DNA of 64,000 nucleotides from an uncultured Oscillospiraceae bacterium (GCA_910587285.1 CAJULM010000008.1:1-64000); one strand, 5' to 3'; counted from the first letter of the stretch, positions 15,563 through 24,653 are shown. The notes: generated by a model not told the origin, from the sequence alone. Translations and numbers: made by a program.

Positions 15563-17499
15563 ACTCCCGCCTCCTCCGGCGGGATGAGCCGGCGGTTCAC
15601 TCCCAGGCGGCGGACGGTGGGTCGGGCCACGGGGAGCAGCTCCTCATAGCTGGGCAGACAGCCGTCCACCCGGTCGCATAACCAGTCCATCTTCAAAATT
15701 TCCTCCATGGACAGCGGGCGGCTGCCGTCGTTGACCACCCGGCCGTCCTGGGTGACGATGGCGCGTTGGAAGGGCTGAATGGCCCCGGTGCGAATGCCGT
15801 TTTGGAGAATGCGGGCCAGGGCCAGCATCCCTTCGGGCAGGTCGGGGCTGAGGCGTAGGTCCACTACGCCGCTGTTCATCCCCCACCAGTAGTTGATGGC
15901 CTTGTCGCTGTCCTCCGCCAGAGGGATGCGCCGGGGGTCCTGGAGCAGCTCCCGGACGATGCGCACATAGAACTCCCCCCACAGCCAGCTGGGGGAGGCC
16001 AGCAGCTTCAGGCTGCCGTCCGGGCTGAGGCGGGCCAGTCCCTGGGCCCCCTCGGGCTGCTCGGAGATATGGTCCCGGTCGCTCACCAGCTGGATGCCCT
16101 GGCGGCAAAACTCGCCCATATAATCTCCGGGCAGGCAGTGCCAGCGCAAATCAATGCGGGCGTCCGGGTTGGTAAGGGCCACCCCCAAGGCAAAGGCGTT
16201 GATGCTGGCGGGTACGCCCAGAATGGGATAGCTGCCCACATAGCCAATGCGCCCAGTTTTGCACATGGCTCCGGCGATGGCCCCGGTGATGAATTTGCCC
16301 TCGTACACCCGGCAGTAGTAGGCCTTTACGTTTACATAGGGTTGGTCGATGGAGCAGTTCATAAAGCGTACCTTGGGGTACTTTACCGCCACGCGCAGCG
16401 CGGCGTCGATAAGGCTGACAGCGGTGGTGAAGATAAGCTCCGCGCCGTCGCTCACCGCCTGCTCAATCACGTCCTCTCCACGCTCCGGGTCCACATCGTA
16501 GTAGCATTGCACGCTCACGCTGTCGCCCAGGGTTTCCTCCAGGTACTCCCGGCCCCGGTCGTGAGAGGCGGTCCAGGCGCTGGTGTCCGGATTTTTCTGG
16601 AACAAAAAGGCGCAGCGCAGCTTTTTTTTGCCGAAGGAAAGCAGGCCTCCGCCTCCCGCCTTTTTTTCCGCGCCCATGGGGGCCAGGCTGACGGCGATGG
16701 GTTCTGTCTCGGTGTAGACGCACAGCTCCCGCCACACGGCGGACAGGGTCTGGCGGTAGCCGTCCTCCTCCATGGTCATAAACTCCGCTGCGGTGTGGAA
16801 ATGCAGCCAGCGCAGCAGGGCGTCCCCCGCAGTGAGGCCCAGTCCGGCGCCGCCCAGGCGGTAGAAGCTGTTGCGGAAGGCGAAGAAGCGGCGGTTAAAT
16901 TTCTTCTGAAAGTCCTCCGGCCAGAGCTGGTCCTTGGCGAAGCCCAGGGCGGCCTGGAGGGCGGCGTAACTGCCCAGGTCGCTGAAGTGAACGCCCCAGC
17001 ACTTAGAGCAGCGGTAGAACTCCAGAAACTCCAGATAGATTTTGACGGTGATATCTTCGCTCTGGGCGGGCATCAGCCGGATGACCTCCGCGCGGATGGT
17101 GGTGGAGCCCAGAGACTTGAGCACACTCACCCGCTTGTTGCCCTCCTCCACATAGAACCGGCCCAGGTACTCAAAGCACTTGATGGGGTCGTGAATGCCT
17201 TCGCTGAGCTGGGAGGCACACAGGTTAGTCCACTTCACGGCAAACTCGGTCTCCGTTCCCAGCAGGGGGTAGAACCCGGGGGAGAAGGAATTGCACCGGG
17301 CGTCCTGGGTGGAACCCACGATGAGATAGATGGGAATCTCCATAGTTCCCAGGGAAATCTGGGACAGGGGGGCGGACTGCCGCAGGTGTTGGAGGGACTG
17401 GATATAAGGGTACAGCCCTCGGTGGACGCAGTTTTTGTATTCCTTTTGGCCCTGCTTCAGAGCTGCGGCATAGCACTGTACGGCCTCGATGGTTGCCAT
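15559..17499 (-). CDS. Cytoplasmic BMP/PnrA-domain protein with ParB-like N-terminal region
   Basis: About 646 residues, twice the length of a BMP lipoprotein. There is no signal peptide or lipobox. The first ~230 residues include FYVEEGNKRVSVLKSLG (about 125-140), the G-N-K/R-R-V-S-V-L motif of ParB/Srx-type nuclease-like domains. From about 280 a purine-nucleoside-binding BMP fold follows (LRCAFLFQKNPDTSAWTASHD, KVRFMNCSID, GRIGYVGSYPILG). Start 17499 fits the AAGGAG site (spacing 8) better than 17505. The combination suggests an intracellular ligand sensor rather than a transporter subunit. Coupled downstream to a phosphoesterase. Confidence 0.8.
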   Translation of the reverse strand: MATIEAVQCYAAALKQGQKEYKNCVHRGLYPYIQSLQHLRQSAPLSQISLGTMEIPIYLIVGSTQDARCNSFSPGFYPLLGTETEFAVKWTNLCASQLSEGIHDPIKCFEYLGRFYVEEGNKRVSVLKSLGSTTIRAEVIRLMPAQSEDITVKIYLEFLEFYRCSKCWGVHFSDLGSYAALQAALGFAKDQLWPEDFQKKFNRRFFAFRNSFYRLGGAGLGLTAGDALLRWLHFHTAAEFMTMEEDGYRQTLSAVWRELCVYTETEPIAVSLAPMGAEKKAGGGGLLSFGKKKLRCAFLFQKNPDTSAWTASHDRGREYLEETLGDSVSVQCYYDVDPERGEDVIEQAVSDGAELIFTTAVSLIDAALRVAVKYPKVRFMNCSIDQPYVNVKAYYCRVYEGKFITGAIAGAMCKTGRIGYVGSYPILGVPASINAFALGVALTNPDARIDLRWHCLPGDYMGEFCRQGIQLVSDRDHISEQPEGAQGLARLSPDGSLKLLASPSWLWGEFYVRIVRELLQDPRRIPLAEDSDKAINYWWGMNSGVVDLRLSPDLPEGMLALARILQNGIRTGAIQPFQRAIVTQDGRVVNDGSRPLSMEEILKMDWLCDRVDGCLPSYEELLPVARPTVRRLGVNRRLIPPEEAGV

Positions 17500-17526
17500 A
17501 GGCATCGCTCCTTTATATTAGGCTGG

Positions 17527-17557
17527 AAAGCCTTCCCCCGCAGGGGGAAGGCTTTTT
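17527..17557. terminator. Hairpin between lepA and BMP gene
   Basis: Thirteen-base stem (AAAGCCTTCCCCC) with GCA loop. The T-run is longer in the plus direction; for minus-strand lepA it is a weak terminator, allowing partial read-through. Confidence 0.55.
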
Positions 17558-17564
17558 GTGTGAG

Positions 17565-19376
17565 TTATCCCTCGTCGTCGATTTTCAAAACGGCCATGAA
17601 GGCTTCCGTGGGCATCTGGACGGTACCCAGGGAGCGCATCTTCTTCTTGCCCTCTTTCTGCTTCTCCAGGAGCTTCTTCTTTCGGGTGATGTCGCCGCCA
17701 TAGCACTTGGCCAGCACGTCTTTGCGCAGGGCCTTCAGCGTCTCCCGAGCGATGACCTTGCCGCCGATAGCCGCTTGGATAGGCACCTCGAACATCTGGC
17801 GTGGAATGTTCTCCTTCAGCTTTTCGCAGATGCGCCGCGCCCGCTTGTAGGCCTTCTCCCGGTGGGCGATAAAGGAGAGGGCGTCCACCTGGTCGCCGTT
17901 GAGCAGTAAATCCACCTTTACCAAATCGGAGGGCCGGTATTCGTCCAGCTCGTAGTCCAGGGAGGCGTAGCCCCGGGTCTTGGCCTTCAAGGTGTCGAAA
18001 AAGTCATAGATGATCTCATTCAGCGGCATGAGATACCGGATTTCCACCAGGTTGGTGTCCAGGTACTGCATATCCTTGTATTCCCCGCGCCGGTCCTGGC
18101 ACAGCGGCATAATGCTGCCCACATAGTCCGGCGGGGCGATGATAGACACCGCGGCGTAGGGCTCCATGGCCTCCTTGATGGAGCCGGGGTCCGGATAGTT
18201 GTGGGGATTGTCCACCCGCACCACGGTGCCGTCCGTTTTCGTCACCTCGTAGATGACGGATGGGAGGGTGGTGATCAGGTCCAGGTCGAACTCCCGCTCC
18301 AGCCGCTCCTGGATGATCTCCATGTGGAGCATCCCCAAAAAGCCGCAGCGAAATCCAAAGCCCAGGGCGATGGACGATTCCGGTTCGAAGGACAAGGAGG
18401 CGTCGTTGAGCTGAAGCTTTTCCAGCGCGTCCCGCAGGTCGGGGTATTTGGAGCCGTCCTCGGTGTACACGCCGCAGTACACCATGGCCTGGGCGGGGCG
18501 GTAGCCCGGGAGGGGGTCGGCGGTGGGGCGGGCCGCCTCGGTGATGGTGTCGCCCACCCGGGTGTCCTTCACGTTTTTGATGGAGGCGGTGAACCAGCCC
18601 ACCTCTCCGGCGGACAGGGCGGGCGCGCTGTCCATGCCCAGGGGGCGCAGGTAGCCGCAGTCCAGCACCGTATACTGCGCCCCGGAGGCCATGAGCTTCA
18701 CCTGCATTCCCGGCTTCAGCGTGCCCTCCATGATGCGGAAGTAGACGATCACTCCCAGGTAGGGGTCGTACTGGCTGTCGAAGATCAGGGCCTTCAGGGG
18801 GGCGTCCGGGCTGCCCTCCGGGGCGGGGATGTTGCGCACGATGTCCTCCAGCACCGCCTGGATGTTGATGCCCTGCTTGGCGGAAATTTCCGGCGCATCC
18901 AAGGCGGGCAGACCGATGATGTCCTCAATCTCGTGCTTCACACGCTCCGGGTCGGCGGCGGGCAGGTCAATTTTGTTCAGCACGGGACGGATCTCTAAAT
19001 CGTGGTCCAGGGCGAGGTAGGTATTGGCCAGGGTCTGGGCCTCCACGCCCTGGGCGGCGTCCACCACCAGCACTGCCCCCTCGCAGGCGGCCAGGGAGCG
19101 GCTCACCTCGTAGTTGAAGTCCACGTGGCCCGGGGTGTCGATGAGGTTGAGGCAGTAGGTTTCCCCATCCTGGGCCTTGTAATCCATGCGCACGGCCCGG
19201 GCCTTGATGGTGATGCCCCGCTCCCGCTCCAAATCCATGTTGTCCAACAGCTGAGACGCCATCAGCCGCTGCTCCACCGCGCCGCAGATTTCGATCATAC
19301 GGTCAGACAGGGTGGATTTGCCGTGGTCGATGTGTGCAATAATGGAAAAGTTGCGAATTTTGGATTGGTCTGTCAT
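17565..19376 (-). CDS. lepA: Elongation factor 4 (LepA)
   Basis: 603 residues, standard length. GTPase motifs AHIDHGKST (about 14-22), DTPGHVDF near 84 and NKIDLP near 138, followed by EF-G-like domains and the LepA-specific C-terminal part with KKLLEKQKEGKKKMR. Ribosomal back-translocase/quality factor. Start ATG 19376 has its own GGAGG, but the first 16-17 codons are duplicated 235 bases upstream (see 19560-19611), where the copy overlaps the upstream gene; see findings. Confidence 0.95.
   Translation of the reverse strand: MTDQSKIRNFSIIAHIDHGKSTLSDRMIEICGAVEQRLMASQLLDNMDLERERGITIKARAVRMDYKAQDGETYCLNLIDTPGHVDFNYEVSRSLAACEGAVLVVDAAQGVEAQTLANTYLALDHDLEIRPVLNKIDLPAADPERVKHEIEDIIGLPALDAPEISAKQGINIQAVLEDIVRNIPAPEGSPDAPLKALIFDSQYDPYLGVIVYFRIMEGTLKPGMQVKLMASGAQYTVLDCGYLRPLGMDSAPALSAGEVGWFTASIKNVKDTRVGDTITEAARPTADPLPGYRPAQAMVYCGVYTEDGSKYPDLRDALEKLQLNDASLSFEPESSIALGFGFRCGFLGMLHMEIIQERLEREFDLDLITTLPSVIYEVTKTDGTVVRVDNPHNYPDPGSIKEAMEPYAAVSIIAPPDYVGSIMPLCQDRRGEYKDMQYLDTNLVEIRYLMPLNEIIYDFFDTLKAKTRGYASLDYELDEYRPSDLVKVDLLLNGDQVDALSFIAHREKAYKRARRICEKLKENIPRQMFEVPIQAAIGGKVIARETLKALRKDVLAKCYGGDITRKKKLLEKQKEGKKKMRSLGTVQMPTEAFMAVLKIDDEG
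19325..19376 (-). repeat. 52-bp direct repeat, copy at current lepA start
   Basis: Identical base for base to 19560-19611; encodes residues 1-17 of LepA. Confidence 0.95.
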
Positions 19377-19559
19377 ATGGGATACCTCCGAAGGCAAATC
19401 CACCCCCGCCGCAGGCGGGCGCGCGAAGCGCGTAATTTTAATCAAAATCGGGCCCCCCGCAAAGCCGCTCGTTGGCTTTGTGGGGAAAGGAAGAGCAAGG
19501 AAGCGCACTTCGCTTTGGCCAAAGGCGGAAGCGGAGTTAAGCGGACTTTGCGACGACGC
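19377..19559. repeat. 183-bp element between the lepA start duplicates
   Basis: GC-rich hairpin-prone DNA (for example CCGCCGCAGGCGG and GCGCGCGAAGCGCG-like palindromes) resembling other intergenic repeats here. It supplies the GGAGG now used by lepA. Confidence 0.6.
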
Positions 19560-19611
19560 GGTCGATGTGTGCAATAATGGAAAAGTTGCGAATTTTGGAT
19601 TGGTCTGTCAT
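19560..19611 (-). pseudogene. Duplicated 5' end of lepA, 24-codon remnant
   Basis: Exact 52-bp copy of the lepA start: ATG at 19611, AGGAGGG site upstream, 17 LepA codons, then seven unrelated codons and a stop at about 19540. The ATG overlaps the stop of the SGNH gene as ATGA, the arrangement expected of the original coupled lepA start. Confidence 0.9.
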
Positions 19612-20672
19612 GAGTGTCCGCCCTCCTGTTTTGGGCGGTTGAATAATATTTCGTAGTCGTATGACTTCACAAACTGCCGCAGCTCAGCCAGCTGGGTCCG
19701 GTAGTCCTCCCGGGTCCAGCGAAACTCCCCGTTCATCAGCGCCTGGGCGGCCCAGGCGGTGACGTCACCGGAGCAGTGGACGTGGTCGGTATAGTAGTTC
19801 AGGTTGGTCATGGGCATACAGTACATCAGGCTGTGCAGCGACACGTTGTCGTACTCCAGCAGCCGGCCGGCGGCGTACTCCACCGCCGTGAGGATGGCGT
19901 CCGCCGTCCCTTCCCGGGTCATCTTGTCCCAGTACAAAATGCTGTAGGGCGGAAACCAAATGATAAACTGGGTGTTCGGGTGCTCCTCCAGCCAGGCGCA
20001 CACCACGTCCAGATTCTCCTCTGCCGCGCTCAGGTAGGCGTCGGCAGAGAGAGGGGCGGGGTTTATCACCGGGCGGGCATAGCCCCGCAGAGCGTCGTCC
20101 CAGCTGAAATCGTGGGCTCCGTCCCACACGTAGGCGTCGTCCAGCGTCACCGCCTCCTCGGACCGCCGACGCAGAAAGGTGCGCAGGGCGGTCTCATAGG
20201 TGTCGGCGTTGAGCAGGTACTCCACGTCGTCCAGGGGATTTTGATTGTAGAGATATTGAGGCAGCTCCACCGTGCGGCCGCTGTCCGAGCGGACGAAGAT
20301 ATTGGGGTCCAGGCCAAAGTAAACCCGGTTGAGCTTGGGGTGAGTGCGGAAGGCCAGGCGCAGCGCCGTGTCAAATTCGGAAATCCACCCGTCGGGGAAG
20401 GTGATTTTCAGCGTTTGCTCCCCGGTGCCCTGGGTGAACCAGCTGGCGCGGTAATTGGCCACCAGGGAGGTGCCCATCACCACGGCGGAGTAATCCTGGT
20501 GACGGATGAGGCCCGCCATCTGATAGCGCTGGTTATCAAATAGGGCGGTTTCCTCCTCGCCAATGCCGCCCAGAACGAAGAAGGGGTCCTCCGTGGACAG
20601 CAGGAGGGTCAGCGCCCCAAAGCAGGCCAAAATCCCCGCCAGCACCGCGATAAAAAAGTGTTTGGGCTTCAT
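19608..20672 (-). CDS. SGNH-like membrane-anchored partner of MBOAT acyltransferase
   Basis: 354 residues: N-terminal anchor about 5-27, then a DltD/AlgX-like extracellular domain with GTSLVANYR near 66-74 (GxS nucleophile block), FGLDPNIF near 116 and DHVHCSGD near 295 (D-x-x-H catalytic pair). Encoded directly after an MBOAT gene, the usual pairing for O-acylation of an extracellular polymer. The polymer substrate is not shown by the sequence. Confidence 0.78.
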   Translation of the reverse strand: MKPKHFFIAVLAGILACFGALTLLLSTEDPFFVLGGIGEEETALFDNQRYQMAGLIRHQDYSAVVMGTSLVANYRASWFTQGTGEQTLKITFPDGWISEFDTALRLAFRTHPKLNRVYFGLDPNIFVRSDSGRTVELPQYLYNQNPLDDVEYLLNADTYETALRTFLRRRSEEAVTLDDAYVWDGAHDFSWDDALRGYARPVINPAPLSADAYLSAAEENLDVVCAWLEEHPNTQFIIWFPPYSILYWDKMTREGTADAILTAVEYAAGRLLEYDNVSLHSLMYCMPMTNLNYYTDHVHCSGDVTAWAAQALMNGEFRWTREDYRTQLAELRQFVKSYDYEILFNRPKQEGGHS

Positions 20673-20741
20673 AAGGTCCTCCTTTCGCGGTGGTGGGTTG
20701 CTTGTTCTGTGCCTTTTGAGTTCCCTGAGACCGGCGTTCGG

Positions 20742-22190
20742 CTAAAAGTTTGCGTAAATAAACGTCTCCACGCCGGAGAAGAAGATCACCGACCCCACCA
20801 CGCACAGCACCGCCAGCACTACCTTCCATACCCGGGGCTGGAAGTGTTCCGCCTGGACGATGGGGTTGGGGCAGGCCAGCAGGCCCAGCCCCGCGGGAAT
20901 GGCCATCAGCGGGGCCCAGTAGGTGAGGGCCCGGCCTCCCTCCTTCAAAAGCCCCTGGGCGAAGGACAGGGCGTGGGACAGGGCGCCCATGGGCAGCGCC
21001 GCGGCAAAGCCGGGGCTGGGCTCTCCCCAGCCAGAGCGGAACAGCCCGCCCAACAGGGCCAGGGCCTGGTCCAGACTGTCCGCCCGGAAAAAGACCCAGG
21101 CCAAATTGACAAAGGCGAAGGTGAGCAGCCAGGCTGCGGGCTTGGGCAGAGAGATATTCCCCTTCAGCAGCCGCTCGGCCACCTGGGCGGCTCCGTGGAG
21201 CGCCCCCCAGATGAGAAAGCCCCAGCCCGCCCCGTGCCACAGCCCGGACAGCAGGAAAATGAGCATGATGTTCCGGCAGGTGACGGCGGTCCCCTTTCGG
21301 TTGCCCCCCAGGGGAATGTACACGCACTGGCGGAAGAAGCGGGACAGGGTGATGTGCCACCGGGCCCAGAAGTCTTTGACCGACAGGGCCTGATAGGGGC
21401 TGTTGAAATTGACCGGCAGGGCGATGCCCATCATCCGGGCCATGCCGGAGGCCATGTCGCAGTAGCCGGAGAAGTCGAAGTAGATTTGCAGGGTGTAGCA
21501 CAAAATGGTGAGGGCACAGTCCATGGGGGCCAAGGTCCAGGCGTTGGCAAAGCCATAGTTCGCCCCGTTGGCGAACACAGTAGCCGCCAGCACCTTCTTG
21601 GCCAGCCCCAGGGAAAAGCAGTACAGCCCTGCCGCCAAATCGTCCCAGGAGAGGGGGGCCGGAGTACGCAGCTGGGGCGCCAGCTCTCCCACCCGGGTGA
21701 TGGGGCCGCAGGTGGCGGTGGCGAAAAAGGTGAGGCAGCAGGCGAAATCCAGCGGGGTGACATCCGGCCCCACCGCTCCGTCATAGCAGTCCCGCAGCCA
21801 GAAAATCTGCTGGAAGGTGACAAAAGAGAGCCCTAAGGGGGCCAGCCAGCCGGGCGGAGTGAACAGTCCCTCCAGCGGGGTGAGGGAGAGGGCAAAGCCG
21901 GTGTACTTGAAAAAGGCCAGCACCGCCAGCAGAGTCAGGCTGCCCGTCCAAAGCAGGAGGCGGCCCTGCCTGGGGGCTTGGGCGATGCGGCGGCCCAGCA
22001 GGAAGCTCAGCGCGCCCTCCCCCGCCAGCACCAGCAGCGACCAGGGGGAGCCCCAGCCGCAGAACAGCAGCCCCGCGCACAGCAGGGCGGTCCGGGCGGC
22101 GGAGTTTCCCGCCCAGCGGTTCAGCACCCGCCACAGGATGAGGGCGGCGGGCAGATAGGCCAGCACGAACAGATGACTTTGTACGTTCAT
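20742..22190 (-). CDS. MBOAT-family O-acyltransferase (AlgI/DltB-like)
   Basis: 482 residues with about 11 membrane segments. Family motifs: SPYQALSVKDFWARWHITLSRFFRQCVYIPLGGNRKG near 260-295 and the catalytic histidine in GLWHGAGWGFLIWGALHG near 315-332. Moves acyl groups across the membrane for the SGNH partner encoded next. RBS GAGGT precedes ATG 22190. Confidence 0.92.
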   Translation of the reverse strand: MNVQSHLFVLAYLPAALILWRVLNRWAGNSAARTALLCAGLLFCGWGSPWSLLVLAGEGALSFLLGRRIAQAPRQGRLLLWTGSLTLLAVLAFFKYTGFALSLTPLEGLFTPPGWLAPLGLSFVTFQQIFWLRDCYDGAVGPDVTPLDFACCLTFFATATCGPITRVGELAPQLRTPAPLSWDDLAAGLYCFSLGLAKKVLAATVFANGANYGFANAWTLAPMDCALTILCYTLQIYFDFSGYCDMASGMARMMGIALPVNFNSPYQALSVKDFWARWHITLSRFFRQCVYIPLGGNRKGTAVTCRNIMLIFLLSGLWHGAGWGFLIWGALHGAAQVAERLLKGNISLPKPAAWLLTFAFVNLAWVFFRADSLDQALALLGGLFRSGWGEPSPGFAAALPMGALSHALSFAQGLLKEGGRALTYWAPLMAIPAGLGLLACPNPIVQAEHFQPRVWKVVLAVLCVVGSVIFFSGVETFIYANF

Positions 22191-22221
22191 CGCTCCACCT
22201 CGGTTTCGGGGGATTTTGTCC

Positions 22222-22926
22222 TCACTTGGTGTTGTCCATGTGGCTGGACATCTCGCCGTTCAGCCGTTCGCCGCAGGTGTGGACAATTTGCAGGAGGGAT
22301 TGGTAGGTGCCGGGGTAGGCTGCTTTCATGGAGCTGTGGTCCATGGCGGGGAAGCGGGTGTCCTTGCTGGGGCTGTTCAGGGCCTGGGCGTACTCTGACT
22401 CGCTCATAATCATATCGGCACGGGGCAGGCCGGCCAGGAACCACTCCTCCGGCACGGAGAAAATGTCGTCCTCGCCGTTGGGGCTGGCGCGGTGAAGGTG
22501 CCGGAACAGGATGTATATGGTGGTGGACAGGTAGTTGGCGGCCGCCCGGGTGGCCTTCTTGTTGCCTAACTGGCTGAGCAGGTCAAACAGCAGCCCGACC
22601 GAGTTGACAATCAGCTTTTTGGACAGAGTGGCCAGCACGGAGCCGCGCAGCACGTTGTCCCGCTCATCGGATACGTCGTACAGGGTGTCCGCATCCAAGA
22701 TGGTGGTGCCGTCCCGGCTGAGGGTGCGGCCCAGCAGAAAATCGACGGACACGTTATAAAAATCGCAGGCCTTGCCCACAAAAACCAGGCCGGGCTCTCG
22801 GGCTCCGTTTTCGTAGTGGGAGAGCAGAGCCTGTGAAATGCCGAGCGCCTTTGCGGCCTGGCGCTGAGAGATTCCCTTTTCCTGTCGCAGCAGGGACAGG
22901 GTGCGTGCGAAATCCGGATTTGTCAT
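22222..22926 (-). CDS. XRE-family regulator with long C-terminal domain
   Basis: 234 residues from ATG 22926. HTH about 5-60 (ISQRQAAKALGISQALLSHYENGAREPG, close to SinR/ImmR type), then DFLLGRT and a helical region of unknown ligand. First gene of the minus-strand run toward the MBOAT pair and lepA; probable local regulator of the acylation genes (inference). Confidence 0.8.
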   Translation of the reverse strand: MTNPDFARTLSLLRQEKGISQRQAAKALGISQALLSHYENGAREPGLVFVGKACDFYNVSVDFLLGRTLSRDGTTILDADTLYDVSDERDNVLRGSVLATLSKKLIVNSVGLLFDLLSQLGNKKATRAAANYLSTTIYILFRHLHRASPNGEDDIFSVPEEWFLAGLPRADMIMSESEYAQALNSPSKDTRFPAMDHSSMKAAYPGTYQSLLQIVHTCGERLNGEMSSHMDNTK

Positions 22927-23056
22927 GTCTTTATTTCCCCCTCTTGTAAATCTCATGGAGGAAGGGCAGGACAAATCCGTGCACATGGGGCAGGTTCCGG
23001 CGATTCCTCATAGGGTCCGTCCTTCAGGGCGGGCGGCGTCTCAACACAGCAAGTAT

Positions 23057-23085
23057 AGTATAATCAGGGCAAAACGATTTGTAAA
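23057..23085 (-). promoter_or_regulatory. Sigma-A promoter for XRE-MBOAT run
   Basis: Minus strand TTTACA-N17-TATACT, about 130 bases before the XRE start. It shares the 22927-23234 gap with the divergent pta promoter; nothing else is seen there. Confidence 0.65.
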
Positions 23086-23147
23086 GAGTCACTTAGGGGA
23101 AAATTCCTCAATTTGCCAGCTAAGTTTGTGTTTTTTCCCGATTACTC

Positions 23148-23176
23148 TTGAAAAAGGGCCGGAGCAGTGGTACATT
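23148..23176 (+). promoter_or_regulatory. Sigma-A promoter of pta
   Basis: TTGAAA-N17-TACATT, 58 bases before the start codon. Confidence 0.55.
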
Positions 23177-23234
23177 ATAAGCAAAGCGGCCCTGGCCGCC
23201 GCCGGGAAAACCTGATTTGGGAGGAATTTATACT

Positions 23235-24212
23235 ATGTTCCGGAAGCTGATTCAAAAATTGAAGCACAACCCTAAGACCATTGTTTTTACCGAGGGTACC
23301 GACCCCCGCATTCTGGAGGCTTCGGCTCGTCTGCTGTCGGGAACCTTCCTCACCCCCATCCTGGTGGGCAACCAGGAGGAGGTCCTGGCCGCGGCGGACC
23401 GGGAGTGCCTCAATGTGCAGAACGTCCAGGTGCTGGACCCAGCCACCTACGAGGGCATGGACGAGATGGTGGAGAAGATGGTGGAGCTGCGCAAGGGAAA
23501 GATGAGCGCCGAGGAGTGCCGGGAGGCCCTGCAGAAAGCCAACTACTTTGGCACCATGCTGGTGGCCATGGGCAAGGCGGACTGCCTGCTGGGCGGCGCC
23601 ACCTACTCCACCGCCGACACGGTGCGCCCCGCCCTTCAGCTGGTGAAGACCAAGCCGGGCAACAAGATTGTGTCCTCCTGCTTCATCCTGGTGCGCCCCT
23701 TCGCCACCGGCGGCAACCAGGTGCTGGCTATGGGCGACTGCGCCATCAACATTGACCCCACCGAGGATGAGCTCATTGAGATTGCCCAGGAGGTGGCCAA
23801 GTGCGCCCGTATTTTCGGCGTGGACCCCAAGGTGGCCATGTTGTCCTACTCTACTAACGGCTCCGGTAAGGGTTCCACTGTGGACAAAATGCGCAATGCC
23901 ACCCGCCGCCTCCAGGACATGATGCTGGACTTCCCTGTGGACGGCGAGATGCAGTTCGACGCGGCGGTGAACCCCTCCGTGGGCCAGCTGAAGTTCCCCG
24001 GCTCTCAGGTGGCGGGCTACGCCAACACCTTCATCTTCCCGGAGATCACCGCCGGCAACATCGGCTATAAAATCGCCCAGCGTATGGGTAACTTTGACGC
24101 CTACGGTCCCATCCTGCTGGGCCTGAACGCCCCCATCAACGACCTGTCCCGGGGCTGCAACGCCCTGGAGGTCTACTCCATGGCGATTATCACCGCCGCA
24201 TTAGCAGAGTAA
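23235..24212 (+). CDS. pta: Phosphate acetyltransferase
   Basis: 325 residues from ATG 23235 (GGAGG upstream), the short Pta form. Single PTA/PTB domain: FTEGTDPRILEAS near 21-33, ATYSTADTVRPALQLVKTKPG near 125-145 and SYSTNGSGKGSTVDKMRNATR near 205-225. Converts acetyl-CoA and phosphate to acetyl phosphate; the usual acetate kinase gene is not next to it, and the gene has its own terminator. Confidence 0.92.
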   Translation: MFRKLIQKLKHNPKTIVFTEGTDPRILEASARLLSGTFLTPILVGNQEEVLAAADRECLNVQNVQVLDPATYEGMDEMVEKMVELRKGKMSAEECREALQKANYFGTMLVAMGKADCLLGGATYSTADTVRPALQLVKTKPGNKIVSSCFILVRPFATGGNQVLAMGDCAINIDPTEDELIEIAQEVAKCARIFGVDPKVAMLSYSTNGSGKGSTVDKMRNATRRLQDMMLDFPVDGEMQFDAAVNPSVGQLKFPGSQVAGYANTFIFPEITAGNIGYKIAQRMGNFDAYGPILLGLNAPINDLSRGCNALEVYSMAIITAALAE

Positions 24213-24242
24213 TCCGGGATACGCTCCATTTGAAGCGCCTGT

Positions 24243-24273
24243 GCGCCCCCGCTGTCGGCGGGGGCGCTTTTTT
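24243..24273 (+). terminator. Terminator of pta
   Basis: GCGCCCCCGC/GCGGGGGCGC stem with five-base loop and six T. Confidence 0.85.
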
Positions 24274-24284
24274 CAGCGCGGCGA

Positions 24285-24314
24285 ATAAAAAACCGCCTGC
24301 CAAACGGCAGACGG
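24285..24314 (-). terminator. Terminator of rpsT
   Basis: Nine-base stem (CCGTCTGCC/GGCAGGCGG, one G-U) followed on the minus strand by TTTTTTATT. Confidence 0.8.
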
Positions 24315-24329
24315 CTCTTTTGTTTCCGC

Positions 24330-24593
24330 TCAGGCCAGCTTGTTCAGCTTCAGGGTCATAGCGCTCTTTTTGTTGGCCGCGTTGTTGCTGTGCAGCAACC
24401 CCTTGGCGGCGGCCTGGTCCACAGCCTTGACGGCCACCTTATATGCGGCATCGGCCTCGCTGCGGTTGCCGCCGGCCACCGCGGCCTCAAACTTCTTCAG
24501 GTTGGTCTTGAGGGCGGACTTCTGCGCCTTGTTCTGCGCCGCCTTGGTGGAGTTGACCAGGACACGCTTCTTGGCAGACTTGATATTGGGCAA
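24330..24593 (-). CDS. rpsT: Ribosomal protein bS20
   Basis: 87 residues. The protein begins PNIKSAKKRVLVN as all S20 do, so the start is the TTG at 24593, placed correctly after CGGAGGTG; the longer ATG frame from 24623 would run through this ribosome site. Lysine- and alanine-rich helical protein with the AxxKGxxHxNxAxxKKSxMxxxLNKL C-terminal signature. Rare TTG start may help autoregulation. Confidence 0.93.
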   Translation of the reverse strand: MPNIKSAKKRVLVNSTKAAQNKAQKSALKTNLKKFEAAVAGGNRSEADAAYKVAVKAVDQAAAKGLLHSNNAANKKSAMTLKLNKLA

Positions 24594-24653
24594 ACCAAAC
24601 ACCTCCTCCGATTTTTTGATCATTTCTTCTGCGGTTTCCCGCCGCAGATATGT

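Noticed and set aside
16069..17703. Long open frame of 544 codons on the plus strand opposite the BMP-domain gene
   Set aside because: Antisense shadow caused by high GC; low-complexity Gly/Ala/His composition, no ribosome site, and it lies over a well-supported gene.
19377..19574. N-terminal extension of lepA up to 19574
   Set aside because: Frame reads through the 183-bp repeat element; the protein family starts at the ATG at 19376, which has its own GGAGG.
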